Source: Calothrix sp. HK-06 (GTDB taxonomy: Bacteria > Cyanobacteriota > Cyanobacteriia > Cyanobacteriales > Nostocaceae). Taken from it: a DNA stretch of 64,000 nucleotides. Below the pieces are notes generated by a model, which had not been told where the DNA came from, did not search any database, and saw nothing but the letters and a program-made list of their open reading frames with translations. Positions 18,363-26,275 of the stretch are shown in pieces. The position numbers and the translations under genes were made by a program. The stretch lies in NCBI RefSeq assembly GCF_001904745.1, contig NZ_MRCD01000009.1, positions 1-64,000 of the forward strand, written 5' to 3'. Every line of letters starts with the position of its first letter. Position 1 is the stretch's first letter.

Positions 18363-18749
18363 ATGCATCTATATTCAAACCATGACTCAGGACAGCAATT
18401 AGAAAATTTAATCAGCAACTTACTCAAATATGGCGTGATTGTTGCTTGTTCGACAGTATTAGTGGGTGGAGTTATATATTTAGCTCAATATGGTCTGGAA
18501 CCTGTAGACTACCGATTTTTTGAAGGTCAACCATCTGTATTAGATGCTCCTAACTTAATGATAAGTGGAGTTTTAGCGGGTAGTTACAGCAGCATCATTA
18601 TACTTGGACTGTTACTACTAATTGCAATTCCAGTCATCCGAGTTGTGCTTTCGCTACTAACTTTTGTAAAACAAAGAGATTTGACGTATATGGGAATGAC
18701 ATTGCTTGCCTTATCAGGACTTATCTACAGTTTTGTAAGTGCTTGCTAG
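18363..18749 (+). CDS. DUF1634 membrane protein
   Basis: A 128-residue protein with three hydrophobic helices (about 23-41, 66-95 and 108-126) and the pattern LLKYGVIVACSTVLVGGVIYLAQYG ... LGLLLLIAIPVIRVVLSLLTF typical of DUF1634. The gene starts 1 bp after the TauE stop, so it is translationally coupled. DUF1634 proteins are nearly always next to TauE/SafE exporters and probably act as an accessory subunit. Function beyond that is unknown. Confidence 0.85.
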   Translation: MHLYSNHDSGQQLENLISNLLKYGVIVACSTVLVGGVIYLAQYGLEPVDYRFFEGQPSVLDAPNLMISGVLAGSYSSIIILGLLLLIAIPVIRVVLSLLTFVKQRDLTYMGMTLLALSGLIYSFVSAC

Positions 18750-18771
18750 TCAAAAAATCAAAACAAAAAAA

Positions 18772-18936
18772 ATGCTAGAACAATTACTCATAAATCCCTC
18801 TCTAGACATCGGAATCGAGATTTTTGTAGCATTAGTCGTCATAATGCTTTTAGAGGCAGCGTTATTTGCGCTGATTGCATTTATTTTACATTCAATACTG
18901 GTTGATTCAAGAAAATACACAAGTAGAGCAGATTAA
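18772..18936 (+). CDS. Small single-helix membrane protein, unknown
   Basis: 54 residues from ATG 18772 (MLEQLLINPSLDIGIEIF). One long hydrophobic helix (VALVVIMLLEAALFALIAFILHSIL) and a short basic tail. The frame stays open to a GTG at 18739 that overlaps the DUF1634 gene by 11 bp, but the ATG is the better start. It is carried in the TauE-DUF1634 operon, so it may be an accessory subunit. Family not recognised. Confidence 0.6.
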   Translation: MLEQLLINPSLDIGIEIFVALVVIMLLEAALFALIAFILHSILVDSRKYTSRAD

Positions 18937-19025
18937 TGTAATGAAATAGATAATGGGTGGGTGGATGGGCAAGTCAAATTTGAACAACTTCAAAAACCAA
19001 ACAATTTTATTTACTAAGGACAAAC

Positions 19026-19640
19026 ATGAAATTACTAAGAGTGGCTCTTGTTGTTGCAGTAATGCTGGTTAATTTAGTTATTGCTCAACCGACTTTAGCA
19101 GACCCAAGTTACCGCGACAATCCTGATTATATCGCAGTCACGAAAACTCTCAAGGACCTAAAAGAAAATGCAGAAGGCGCAATTCCAGCTTCGGTACAAC
19201 AGCGAATTGATGAATTAGAATTTCAAAAAGCGGCAATAAAATCAGGAGTAGTATGGGGACAATGCCGTAACGAAAGTGGTGGAAACCTTGGCATTTACGG
19301 AACTGGTAGTGAAGAGTCTGAAGAATCTGGTAACAAAAATCAAATTTACTTCTTAGCGAACGGTCAAACCACACCTGACCAATGGGATTGTCAGGGTGTT
19401 TATCTTCCTAACGACGTTAAAGTTGCTTCCTTAGACAAGACTAGTGCTGCTGCCGTCAAAATTATGGATGGTACACAAATTCTCGTCAAGAAAAATTCAG
19501 AAACCTCTGAATTAGAATTGAATGTTCCCGACGCGAAGATTGTTAAACCTGGAGAAAAGGGTTGGTACATCCCAAACGTATCGCAGGCGTTTGTTGATTC
19601 TCGCATTCCCAACACCTTCTCTGGTGGTGACAACGGCTAG
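19026..19640 (+). CDS. Secreted protein, paralogue B of a two-member family
   Basis: A 204-residue exported protein with signal peptide LLRVALVVAVMLVNLVIAQPTLA. After a helical segment comes the same module as the 16054-16701 product: RIDELEFQKAAIKSG, WGQCRNESGGNLGIYG, DQWDCQGVYLP, GTQILVKK and KGWYIPNVS. The two conserved Cys are in WGQC and WDC. It has a strong ribosome site (AAGGAC). Last gene of the TauE/DUF1634 operon, so it probably works with that exporter at the outer face. Family not recognised. Confidence 0.8.
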   Translation: MKLLRVALVVAVMLVNLVIAQPTLADPSYRDNPDYIAVTKTLKDLKENAEGAIPASVQQRIDELEFQKAAIKSGVVWGQCRNESGGNLGIYGTGSEESEESGNKNQIYFLANGQTTPDQWDCQGVYLPNDVKVASLDKTSAAAVKIMDGTQILVKKNSETSELELNVPDAKIVKPGEKGWYIPNVSQAFVDSRIPNTFSGGDNG

Positions 19641-19662
19641 GCGCCTGTTGTAGAAATGTTTA

Positions 19663-19692
19663 TGTAGAGACGTGACATGTCACGTCTCTACA
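19663..19692. repeat. TGTAGAGACG palindrome, copy 4 (perfect)
   Basis: A 30-bp perfect palindrome with centre GTGACATGTCAC, 20 bp after the stop of the secreted-protein gene. It probably forms the transcript-end hairpin. Confidence 0.85.
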
Positions 19693-19718
19693 TTTCAATG
19701 TATTTTCCAATATATTTT

Positions 19719-19756
19719 ATTTATGATTTTGAAAAACAATAATATTTGATTTTATC
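19719..19756 (+). promoter_or_regulatory. Shared upstream element, copy C
   Basis: TTTATGATTTTGAAAAACA then ATAATATTTGATTTTATCA. TTTTGA and ATTTGA are separated by 11 bp. About 95 bp before the ATG at 19850 of the MntP/YtaF-like gene. Confidence 0.7.
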
Positions 19757-19882
19757 AGTGCAAACATTTATCTTTTATATTGTGAGGAAAATAAACACGT
19801 AAGCGCTTCCAAAGCCGCCAAGTCAACTAAACAAGGAAGGATTATTCCAATGGTACAGGCAGTCTCTTGAATATTACTAGCT

Positions 19883-20479
19883 TTGTCAGCAAACGTTGAT
19901 AACTTGGCAGTTGGAGTTGCTTATGGAGTCAAAAAACTAAAAATTACTTTTTGGTCTAACTTGTTAATTGCGGTAGTTTCGGGTACTGGTACAATAGTCT
20001 CAATGTCATTTGGGGCAGTCGTAGGAAAATTTTTACCATCTAATGTTGCAAATATTTTAAGCAGTGGGGTTTTATTTATCATTGGGGTCTTAGGTATTTG
20101 GGAAGCTTTGAAACCACAAAATCAGAAAAAGGATCAAAATAATCAAAATAATTCTTCTCGTGAAGAATTATCATATTCAACTTACGTTGATGACCCTAGT
20201 CGAGTAGATGTAGACCACTCTCGCCGAGTAGAACTAAAAGAAGCATGGGTACTAGCATTCGCTTTAACTATTAATAATTTGGCAAGTAGTGTTGGTGCCG
20301 GCATGTCTGGTTTAAATATTCCTTTAACAGCAATATTTACTTATAGTTTCAGTTTACTAGCGATTACTTGGGGATATTGGGCAGGAGACACAATGACCTT
20401 TAGAATTTCTGGAAATTGGTTAGAGGTTTTTTCAGGATCAATTATGATTATACTAGGCATTTACGAATACTTTAACTAA
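19883..20479 (+). CDS. MntP/YtaF-family membrane pump with an in-frame stop near its original start
   Basis: A 198-residue open frame with about five to six hydrophobic helices and the family hallmark LSANVDNLAVGVAYG plus a matching second half (ALTINNLASSVGAGMSG). MntP/YtaF proteins (PF02659) are thought to export Mn2+ or related ions. A well-placed RBS (AAGGAAGG, 19834-19841) precedes ATG 19850. Reading from it gives MVQAVS, then TGA (19868-19870), then ILLALSANVDN in the same frame. One nonsense codon at position 7 therefore separates the normal start from the body, unless translation begins at TTG 19883. It may be a mutation, sequencing error or early decay. First gene of the unit 19850-22973. 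Confidence 0.75.
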   Translation: MSANVDNLAVGVAYGVKKLKITFWSNLLIAVVSGTGTIVSMSFGAVVGKFLPSNVANILSSGVLFIIGVLGIWEALKPQNQKKDQNNQNNSSREELSYSTYVDDPSRVDVDHSRRVELKEAWVLAFALTINNLASSVGAGMSGLNIPLTAIFTYSFSLLAITWGYWAGDTMTFRISGNWLEVFSGSIMIILGIYEYFN

Positions 20480-20532
20480 AATCTAGATTTGAATAAACAT
20501 TTGATCATTTTTAAATTAAGCTTGGAGGAAAA

Positions 20533-21243
20533 ATGTTAGAAAATTTAAGCATGAATTTAGATACTGTTTTTACTTTTAAGACATTTGGTCTTTTAATTGT
20601 GTTAGTTGCACTCGAAACTGTTCTATCAGCTGATAACGCAGTTGCCTTAGCTGCCTTAGTTCAAGATATTAAAGACCCAAAGTTACAGCAGCGCGCTTTA
20701 AACTGGGGATTAATCATTGCTTTTCTACTGCGAATTTCATTACTTTTTACAGCTACATGGGTAATTCAGTTTTGGCAGTTTGAATTAGGAGGCGCCCTTT
20801 ATCTAATCTGGTTATCAGGAAAACATTTTTGGAATTATTTTAATTCAGAAGCAGAAGAAGAAATAGCTGAAAGCTCAAATAGTAATCTTGCTTTTGGAAA
20901 CATCATTTTGATGATTGCTTTTACAGACTTAGCATTCTCCCTTGATAGTGTAACAGCAGCAGTGGCAGTTTCAAGTCGAACATGGTTAGTTTTAACTGGC
21001 TGCATTATTGGCATTATCACTCTTCGATTTATGGCTGGTTTATTTGTTCGCTGGTTGGCTGAATTTGCTTATCTACTCGATGCAGCTTATTTAACTGTAT
21101 TCGGTGTAGGTGTGCGATTAATGTTTAAAGCCATAGTACCCGACCATGTACCACCTCAATGGATGATGTTAACATTAATTGCAGCTCTATTCGTCTGGGG
21201 CTTTTCTAAACGAGCAGTATCTATTAACCCAGACCAAACATGA
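20533..21243 (+). CDS. TerC-family integral membrane protein
   Basis: A 236-residue protein with seven hydrophobic segments. The TerC core is clear: ALETVLSADNAVALAALVQ with the intramembrane Asp, RALNWGLIIAFLLRISLL, and a second conserved Asp region AFTDLAFSLDSVTAAVAV. TerC proteins are linked to tellurite resistance, Mn2+ efflux (Alx type) and, in plastids and cyanobacteria, insertion of thylakoid proteins. RBS GGAGG is 6 bp before ATG. Between the MntP-like and SPFH genes, same strand, probably one transcript. Confidence 0.92.
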   Translation: MLENLSMNLDTVFTFKTFGLLIVLVALETVLSADNAVALAALVQDIKDPKLQQRALNWGLIIAFLLRISLLFTATWVIQFWQFELGGALYLIWLSGKHFWNYFNSEAEEEIAESSNSNLAFGNIILMIAFTDLAFSLDSVTAAVAVSSRTWLVLTGCIIGIITLRFMAGLFVRWLAEFAYLLDAAYLTVFGVGVRLMFKAIVPDHVPPQWMMLTLIAALFVWGFSKRAVSINPDQT

Positions 21244-21258
21244 ACAGTAATAGGGTAA

Positions 21259-21275
21259 GGTGGGCACTGCCCACT
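21259..21275. repeat. GGTGGGCACTGCCCACC palindrome, copy 1
   Basis: GGTGGGCACTGCCCACT, one base from perfect. Related copies lie at 25037 and 51791. In the 60-bp gap between the TerC and SPFH genes. Confidence 0.7.
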
Positions 21276-21304
21276 ATATGATATAATTAATAAAGAGAAA
21301 ATTT

Positions 21305-22273
21305 ATGAATGTAGAATCACTGACTGACATTAACGCGAACACTAATGGAAAACCTTCTGTAGCATCAAAGCGAAACAAAGATATTCAAGCAATTGTCAGA
21401 ATAGTTTTACTACTCTTAGCATTAACTATCATTTGCAGCTTTTTTTCAATAGTTAACGCTGGAGAGCGAGGGATTTTAATGAAGTTTGGTGAGGTGCAAC
21501 CAGATGTTTTAGCAGAAGGAATTCATCCTGTTATTCCAATTGTACATACTGTTGAAAAATTAAGTGTACGGGTACAAAATCAGGAGATATCAACCGATGC
21601 ATCATCCAAGGACCTTCAAAATATACACACAGATATAGCTCTCAACTGGCATATAATTCCAGAAAAGGCAAACAAAATTTTTCAGCGTGTTGGAAATCAA
21701 GAAGCTATTGTTTACCGCATTATTAACCCAGCAGTGAAAGAAGTGTTGAAAGCTGTAATGGCAAGATATACTGCTGAAGAAATTATTACTACGCGCGGAG
21801 AGGTTAAAAGTGAGGTTGATAATGCTTTAACGTCTCGGTTAGCAACCTATGATATAGAAGTTGATGATATTTCTCTTGTAAATATTCACTTCTCAGACCA
21901 GTTTAACCATGCTGTCGAAGCAAAGCAAATCGCTGAACAAGAAGCTAAACGCGCGGGTTTTTTAGCTCTTAAAGCAGAGAAGCAAGCAAAAGCAACAGTT
22001 AATTTAGCGAAAGGAGAAGCAGAAGCACATAGTTTGATAGTAAAATCACTAACACCCGCAATACTACAACGACAAGCAATAGCCAGATGGGATGGTAGAA
22101 TGCCTTGGATATCGGCAGGTGGTGATAATGGTACAAGATTGTTTCAGTTAGAACTAGATGAGATTGTTAAAGCTGCACAGAAAAATCCCGACCAAGTAAG
22201 AGTGGAATCTCGGTCGGAACTAACAGACGCACTTCTGAAAGAAAAAGAATCAGAACAATCAAATAAAAACTAA
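21305..22273 (+). CDS. SPFH/prohibitin-family membrane protein
   Basis: A 322-residue protein. One N-terminal membrane helix (about 28-50) is followed by a band-7 domain: NAGERGILMKFGEVQPDVLAEGIHPVIPIV and ALNWHIIPEKANKIFQRVGN. Then comes a long Ala/Glu/Lys coiled coil (AVEAKQIAEQEAKRAGFLALKAEKQAKA, about 200-245). Prohibitins form ring scaffolds in the membrane that organise proteases or lipids. It starts 62 bp after the TerC gene and ends 1 bp before the CadD gene, so it belongs to the transport operon; a role protecting membrane integrity there is inference. Confidence 0.92.
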   Translation: MNVESLTDINANTNGKPSVASKRNKDIQAIVRIVLLLLALTIICSFFSIVNAGERGILMKFGEVQPDVLAEGIHPVIPIVHTVEKLSVRVQNQEISTDASSKDLQNIHTDIALNWHIIPEKANKIFQRVGNQEAIVYRIINPAVKEVLKAVMARYTAEEIITTRGEVKSEVDNALTSRLATYDIEVDDISLVNIHFSDQFNHAVEAKQIAEQEAKRAGFLALKAEKQAKATVNLAKGEAEAHSLIVKSLTPAILQRQAIARWDGRMPWISAGGDNGTRLFQLELDEIVKAAQKNPDQVRVESRSELTDALLKEKESEQSNKN

Positions 22274-22274
22274 A

Positions 22275-22973
22275 ATGGATGACTTTATTGGTGCAATTTC
22301 AACTGGGTTTGCAGCCTTCACTGCCACTAATTTAGATGATATCGTTGTCCTGCTGTTGTTTTTCTCGCAGGTAAATACAAAATTCTGCACTCAGCACATT
22401 GTTATCGGACAATACCTTGGCTTTAGTGTACTTGTGCTTGCCAGTCTACCTAGTTTTTTTGGTGGTAGATTATTTCCACAATCTTGGATTGGACTTCTAG
22501 GCACGGTTCCTATTATTATTGGCATTAATCGTTTCTTCAACCCAGAAGAAGATGATTCGGAACTTGAAGAGCGAAGTGAATTTCAAAATCGCTTACTCGC
22601 TAGCTTGTTCTCTCCCCAAGCTTACAGCGTTGCTGCAGTAACTGTTGCAAATGGTGGTGATAATCTCAGCATTTACGTTCCATTATTTGCCAGCAGCACA
22701 CCTGATGAGTTAGGAGTTATCTTAACTATCTTCTTTTCCTTGGTAGCAGTTTGGTGCTATGTTGCATATAGGTTAACGAAAATTCCCGCACTTGCCACAG
22801 TCTTAACACGCTATGGTAGTTATTTTGTGCCATTTGTTCTCATTGGCTTAGGTATTTTCATTCTAATTGATAGCCATACCCTTGAAAATCGCGGTTTAGT
22901 AGTACTTACGGCTTTACTTGTTGGTTATTCTTTAATGACAGAGGCAAAACAATATTTACGCAATTATACTTAG
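22275..22973 (+). CDS. CadD-family (cadmium resistance) transporter 1
   Basis: A 232-residue protein with about six hydrophobic helices. The family pattern is AFTATNLDDIVVLLLFFSQV, an Asp pair in helix 1, and YSVAAVTVANGGDNLSIYVPLFA in the second half. CadD/LysE-superfamily proteins confer cadmium resistance, probably by efflux. It is coupled to the SPFH gene (1 bp gap). It shares its layout with the protein at 23404-24063. Confidence 0.88.
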   Translation: MDDFIGAISTGFAAFTATNLDDIVVLLLFFSQVNTKFCTQHIVIGQYLGFSVLVLASLPSFFGGRLFPQSWIGLLGTVPIIIGINRFFNPEEDDSELEERSEFQNRLLASLFSPQAYSVAAVTVANGGDNLSIYVPLFASSTPDELGVILTIFFSLVAVWCYVAYRLTKIPALATVLTRYGSYFVPFVLIGLGIFILIDSHTLENRGLVVLTALLVGYSLMTEAKQYLRNYT

Positions 22974-23000
22974 ATAATTGATTAATACCCTGTCAATTTT

Positions 23001-23052
23001 GTAGAGACGTGTAAACCGGAGGTTTTCCCGCAGGAATAAATCACGTCTCTAC
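23001..23052. repeat. TGTAGAGACG palindrome, copy 5 (expanded centre)
   Basis: The arms GTAGAGACGT and ACGTCTCTAC are intact but are separated by about 30 bp, including ACCGGAGG and CCCGCAGG. This looks like an insertion into a normal 30-bp copy. Confidence 0.75.
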
Positions 23053-23079
23053 GTCGTTTAAAAACGCCATTAATCACTT

Positions 23080-23121
23080 TTATTTATCGTTTAAAAAAAA
23101 AATAATATTTGCTGTTATCAG
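23080..23121 (+). promoter_or_regulatory. Shared upstream element, copy D
   Basis: TTTATTTATCGTTTAAAAA then ATAATATTTGCTGTTATCA. GTTTAA and ATTTGC are 12 bp apart. About 290 bp before the second CadD gene. Confidence 0.65.
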
Positions 23122-23403
23122 AGCCTAAGCACTAATATTGAGTTCATCAGATATAAAGACTACTAACAAACAAGAAACAACTCAACTTGTAGTTAGTGCT
23201 TTCAAAAACTATAGAAATGTTATGACATAGGGAAATGTTTTTATGATTATTAACAAAAATTAATGCATCATTATTAAATATTGATAATAATGTTTATTAA
23301 CACACGAAGCAAAACTTCAAATCAAACCTTATCTAAACCTTGCTTCACTTCGATAAGCAAGAAAGAACTGAAGAAAACTATTAAATTCTTGTGAGTAACA
23401 ATT

Positions 23404-24063
23404 ATGGATTGGCTATTTAGTACAGCACTTGTTGGGGCTTCTGCTGCGTTTGCAACTACTTTCGATGACAATGTATATTTGACAGCATTTTTTGGTAAGG
23501 TCAATCGTCACTTTCGACCTAAACATGTTGTTCTGGGAGAATTTATTGGATTTACTGCATTAGTTCTTGCTAGTCTACCTGGTTTCTTCGGTGGTTTAGT
23601 GATTCCAGAAATGTGGATTGGGTTGCTTGGTTTCTTGCCAATTATCATTGGTATCACTAATTTAATGAGTCGGGAAGACAATGAAGCAATTCAAGATGTA
23701 TCACTTGATATAACTCCTGAAAAACCCCGGCGCCCTAACAAATCACTGTGGGCAACTCTACGCGACCGTCAAACCTACCGGGTTTCTGCTGTCACCATTG
23801 CGAATGGAGGAAACAACATCGGAATCTATGTACCTTTATTTGCTAGCAGCAATATCAATAGCTTAGGTATAATTCTTGCAATATGCTACCTGACAGTTGG
23901 GGTTTGGTGTTTTCTTTCTTATCGCATGACTCACAACCCTTTGATGGCGCCACTTCTCGCTCGCTACGGTCGCAAAGTCTTCCCATTAGTACTGATATGG
24001 TTGGGATTCTCAATTATTATGAAAAGTGAAAGCTATCGTCTTTTTCCTGGTTTTGGCGCATAA
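23404..24063 (+). CDS. CadD-family (cadmium resistance) transporter 2
   Basis: A 219-residue protein with about six hydrophobic helices. It shares with the 22275 protein the motifs AFATTFDDNVYLTAFFGKV, GFFGGLVIPEMWIGLLGFLPIIIGI and VSAVTIANGGNNIGIYVPLFAS, so the two are paralogues. The helix-1 motif has DDN in place of DDI. Its own upstream element suggests separate but parallel control. The DNA cluster therefore carries two related efflux proteins of possibly different specificity. Confidence 0.88.
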   Translation: MDWLFSTALVGASAAFATTFDDNVYLTAFFGKVNRHFRPKHVVLGEFIGFTALVLASLPGFFGGLVIPEMWIGLLGFLPIIIGITNLMSREDNEAIQDVSLDITPEKPRRPNKSLWATLRDRQTYRVSAVTIANGGNNIGIYVPLFASSNINSLGIILAICYLTVGVWCFLSYRMTHNPLMAPLLARYGRKVFPLVLIWLGFSIIMKSESYRLFPGFGA

Positions 24064-24157
24064 ATTCCAGTACATATATATCTACTTAAATATTATGTTA
24101 GTAATAATGTTCTGCTTTATTAGTAATGTAGCAGAGCGTTTTTTTTCACAAGTAACT

Positions 24158-24184
24158 CATCCGTTACATCCGTTGTATCCGTTG
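24158..24184 (+). repeat. 9-bp tandem repeat CATCCGTTA (3 units)
   Basis: CATCCGTTA, CATCCGTTG, TATCCGTTG in tandem. The same unit occurs four times at 47044-47079 and twice at 29184-29201. Immediately upstream of shared element copy E. Confidence 0.75.
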
Positions 24185-24190
24185 CAAGGA

Positions 24191-24237
24191 TAGTTTGTAT
24201 TTATTGATTTGAAAAAAAATAATGTTTGTTATTATCA
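24191..24237 (+). promoter_or_regulatory. Shared upstream element, copy E
   Basis: TAGTTTGTATTTATTGATTT is followed by GAAAAAAAATAATGTTTG and TTATTATCA. ATTTGA and GTTTGT are 11 bp apart. About 80 bp upstream of the pentapeptide-repeat gene. Confidence 0.7.
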
Positions 24238-24312
24238 AGCATAAAGTCTACATTTAAATTGTGCCTTGAAAAATTGTATGAACGTTTAGTGACTTATCAC
24301 TAGGAGAAAGAA

Positions 24313-24978
24313 ATGAAAACATCTATTTTCAAAAAATTAACAAACTTGTTTTTAACAGCAGTTTTTATAGTGTTTGTAGCAGGAATTTCTCTGTTTAACC
24401 AGCCCAACGCAATGGCTGTAACTAAAAAGTATTTTGGACCACCAGAACCTACACCTGCTCCAGTTGAAGTTCCAGTTGAAGTTCCAGTTGAAGCTCCAGT
24501 TGAAGTTCCAGTTGAAGTTCCAGTCACAACCCCCGCAGCACCTTCAATTGCGGCGCCTGTAAACTCTGTTCAAGCAAACGTAGCACGGTTATTACAAACG
24601 AATGAATGTGTCGGATGCAACTTAGCGGGAGCAGCATTAAAAGATGCAAACCTACAATCAGCAAACTTGAAAGGCGCCAATTTAATGGGAGCAAGCTTAG
24701 AAAGAGCTAACTTACAAGGAACAAACTTAGCAGGTGCAAACTTACAGGGAGTAGACTTAGGTAAAACAAATATTTCAGGAGCAAATTTAGAAAATGCAAA
24801 CCTGTTAGATGCAGATTTAGAGAAAGCAAACTTACAAGGAACAAATCTAGCAGGTGCAAACCTTCAAAATGCTGACATGGAAAAGGTTAATTTAGTCGGC
24901 GCCAATATAGTTGGAGCAAACTTGAGAGGAGCTGATATTGAAGACGCAATAATTCCTCCAGGAATGATGATTCAGTAA
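24313..24978 (+). CDS. Exported pentapeptide-repeat protein
   Basis: A 221-residue protein. A signal peptide or N-terminal anchor (LFLTAVFIVFVAGISLF ... NAMA) is followed by a Pro-Val-Glu spacer (VEVP repeated about six times, about 48-72). About 20 A(N/D)LXX pentapeptide repeats then form a right-handed beta helix (about 97-215): GANLMGASLERANLQGTNL and so on. A Cys pair NECVGCNL precedes the helix. The spacer resembles a wall- or envelope-spanning linker, so a periplasmic location is likely. Ligand unknown. The upstream shared element ties it to the transporter cluster. Confidence 0.85.
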   Translation: MKTSIFKKLTNLFLTAVFIVFVAGISLFNQPNAMAVTKKYFGPPEPTPAPVEVPVEVPVEAPVEVPVEVPVTTPAAPSIAAPVNSVQANVARLLQTNECVGCNLAGAALKDANLQSANLKGANLMGASLERANLQGTNLAGANLQGVDLGKTNISGANLENANLLDADLEKANLQGTNLAGANLQNADMEKVNLVGANIVGANLRGADIEDAIIPPGMMIQ

Positions 24979-24997
24979 ATCAATCAACTGTAAAATA

Positions 24998-25034
24998 TAA
25001 AAAACCCAACTTTTCAAAGAAGTAGGGTTTTTTT
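24998..25034 (+). terminator. Intrinsic terminator after the pentapeptide-repeat gene
   Basis: An AAAAACCC arm pairs with a GGGTTTTTTT arm across about 18 bp, followed by Ts and G. It lies 20-55 bp past the stop and ends the membrane-protein cluster. Confidence 0.7.
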
Positions 25035-25036
25035 GT

Positions 25037-25053
25037 GGTGGGCGATGCCTACC
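25037..25053. repeat. GGTGGGC palindrome, copy 2 (degenerate)
   Basis: GGTGGGCGATGCCTACC, a diverged copy of the family at 21259 and 51791. Confidence 0.55.
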
Positions 25054-25105
25054 TTACGCTAAAATAACAGTCATAACTTGTTGAGCTACCTTTTGCCAGC
25101 CTGCA

Positions 25106-26275
25106 CTAGTTCCAAGCTAATTGTGGGTTGTGGTTGTCTGAAGTTGATGCATTTACTGTATAAGCTAATTTTTCAAGAACAGCTTTGCGCGCTTGTATTT
25201 GAGGAGTTGTTTCTAATCCTACTATTTGAAGAATTGTTTCCCAACGGTAAACCCAATCATGTCTGAGTAAAGAATTTGTAATATTATCTTTACGTATTTT
25301 ATCGGTGATATTACTTTTTTGATTTAATTCAGTGATAATCTCAGCGATATTAGAGCAATCAAAAGGAATTTCAATTACAGCATTAGACCAATCAAAGTTT
25401 TGTGTAAAAGCTGTACATTTGGGAGGTACGCCTAACATGATAGTTCCAGCCGCTGCTCCTTCATAGAAACGTGGTCCCACCTCCTCTTGAGGATTAGATT
25501 TACCAGTTAAATCAAATTTTGCTTTATTCACTATCATGTAGCGACTTCTTTTCAGAAAATTGGTATAAAGACCACGATGGCTTCTATAATCAGCCATGTA
25601 TAAATCTTGGATAGTGTCATAGATATAAAATAGATTCTTATGTTTCACTAAATCCAACAAAGCATTATGAGTAACTGTAGAACGGCGCCCAATATTCAAT
25701 ACATCAACGCATCGTTCGGTTAGATTAGGATAAGGGCACAGTTTGATAGCGTCAACAGCATAAGGTAGTGAGTGACAAGGGCGCCGAACAACATCAGCAA
25801 CCTGACTAATGCTACCCTCAAAATTTAGAAAAATATTGTCAAAATCTTCTAATAACCGTAGTTGTGGTAGCCAACTATTTATATCTTTTGCCCAAAGTTC
25901 GTCTAACCAACAAACAGCATAACGACACTTCTCCCGCCAGCCTTTGATAGAATTTAAAACCAGAACATCTTGAATTGACTGACAAAAAAAGAAAAATATA
26001 TCGTAATTTTTCTCTACTTCAATTTTTTGATTAACTAATGATTGAATATATTTTCCATTTTTTACAATATTCGCTGTACAATTAGCTATTCTATTAGTAA
26101 CTTTAAAAAAAGTTGGATTAAAATTTGGTGCAATTACATCAACTGCATCACAGTTTTGTATTACATCTTCAAGCTCATAAACCGCTCCGCGAGAAACATG
26201 GTATTTTAAATTACGCATTGATAACAATAAAACTCGCGAATCTGGATTATTGGGAGCAGATATTTTTTTCAGCAT
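25106..26275 (-). CDS. Glycosyltransferase (CgeB/GT1-like)
   Basis: A 389-residue soluble protein. The C-terminal half carries a GT-B nucleotide-sugar-binding signature: GPRFYEGAAAGTIMLGVPP, then a domain with IAEIITELNQ and a helix resembling DWVYRWETIL. This is the layout of CgeB/YkvP-type spore and polysaccharide glycosyltransferases. The N-terminus (SRVLLLSMRNLKYHVSRGAVYELEDVI) fits the Rossmann opening. Transcribed alone. Donor and acceptor not inferable. Confidence 0.75.
   Translation of the reverse strand: MLKKISAPNNPDSRVLLLSMRNLKYHVSRGAVYELEDVIQNCDAVDVIAPNFNPTFFKVTNRIANCTANIVKNGKYIQSLVNQKIEVEKNYDIFFFFCQSIQDVLVLNSIKGWREKCRYAVCWLDELWAKDINSWLPQLRLLEDFDNIFLNFEGSISQVADVVRRPCHSLPYAVDAIKLCPYPNLTERCVDVLNIGRRSTVTHNALLDLVKHKNLFYIYDTIQDLYMADYRSHRGLYTNFLKRSRYMIVNKAKFDLTGKSNPQEEVGPRFYEGAAAGTIMLGVPPKCTAFTQNFDWSNAVIEIPFDCSNIAEIITELNQKSNITDKIRKDNITNSLLRHDWVYRWETILQIVGLETTPQIQARKAVLEKLAYTVNASTSDNHNPQLAWN

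Larger units (their letters stand above)
22974..23403. other. Intergenic before the second CadD gene
   Basis: It contains TGTAGAGACG element copy 5 with an enlarged centre (23001-23052) and shared upstream element copy D (23080-23121). No other gene is seen. Confidence 0.5.

Noticed and set aside
17175-19880. Mn-sensing yybP-ykoY riboswitch before the TauE or MntP/TerC genes
   Set aside because: Expected because MntP and TerC genes often carry it, but I could not find its conserved core in either leader.
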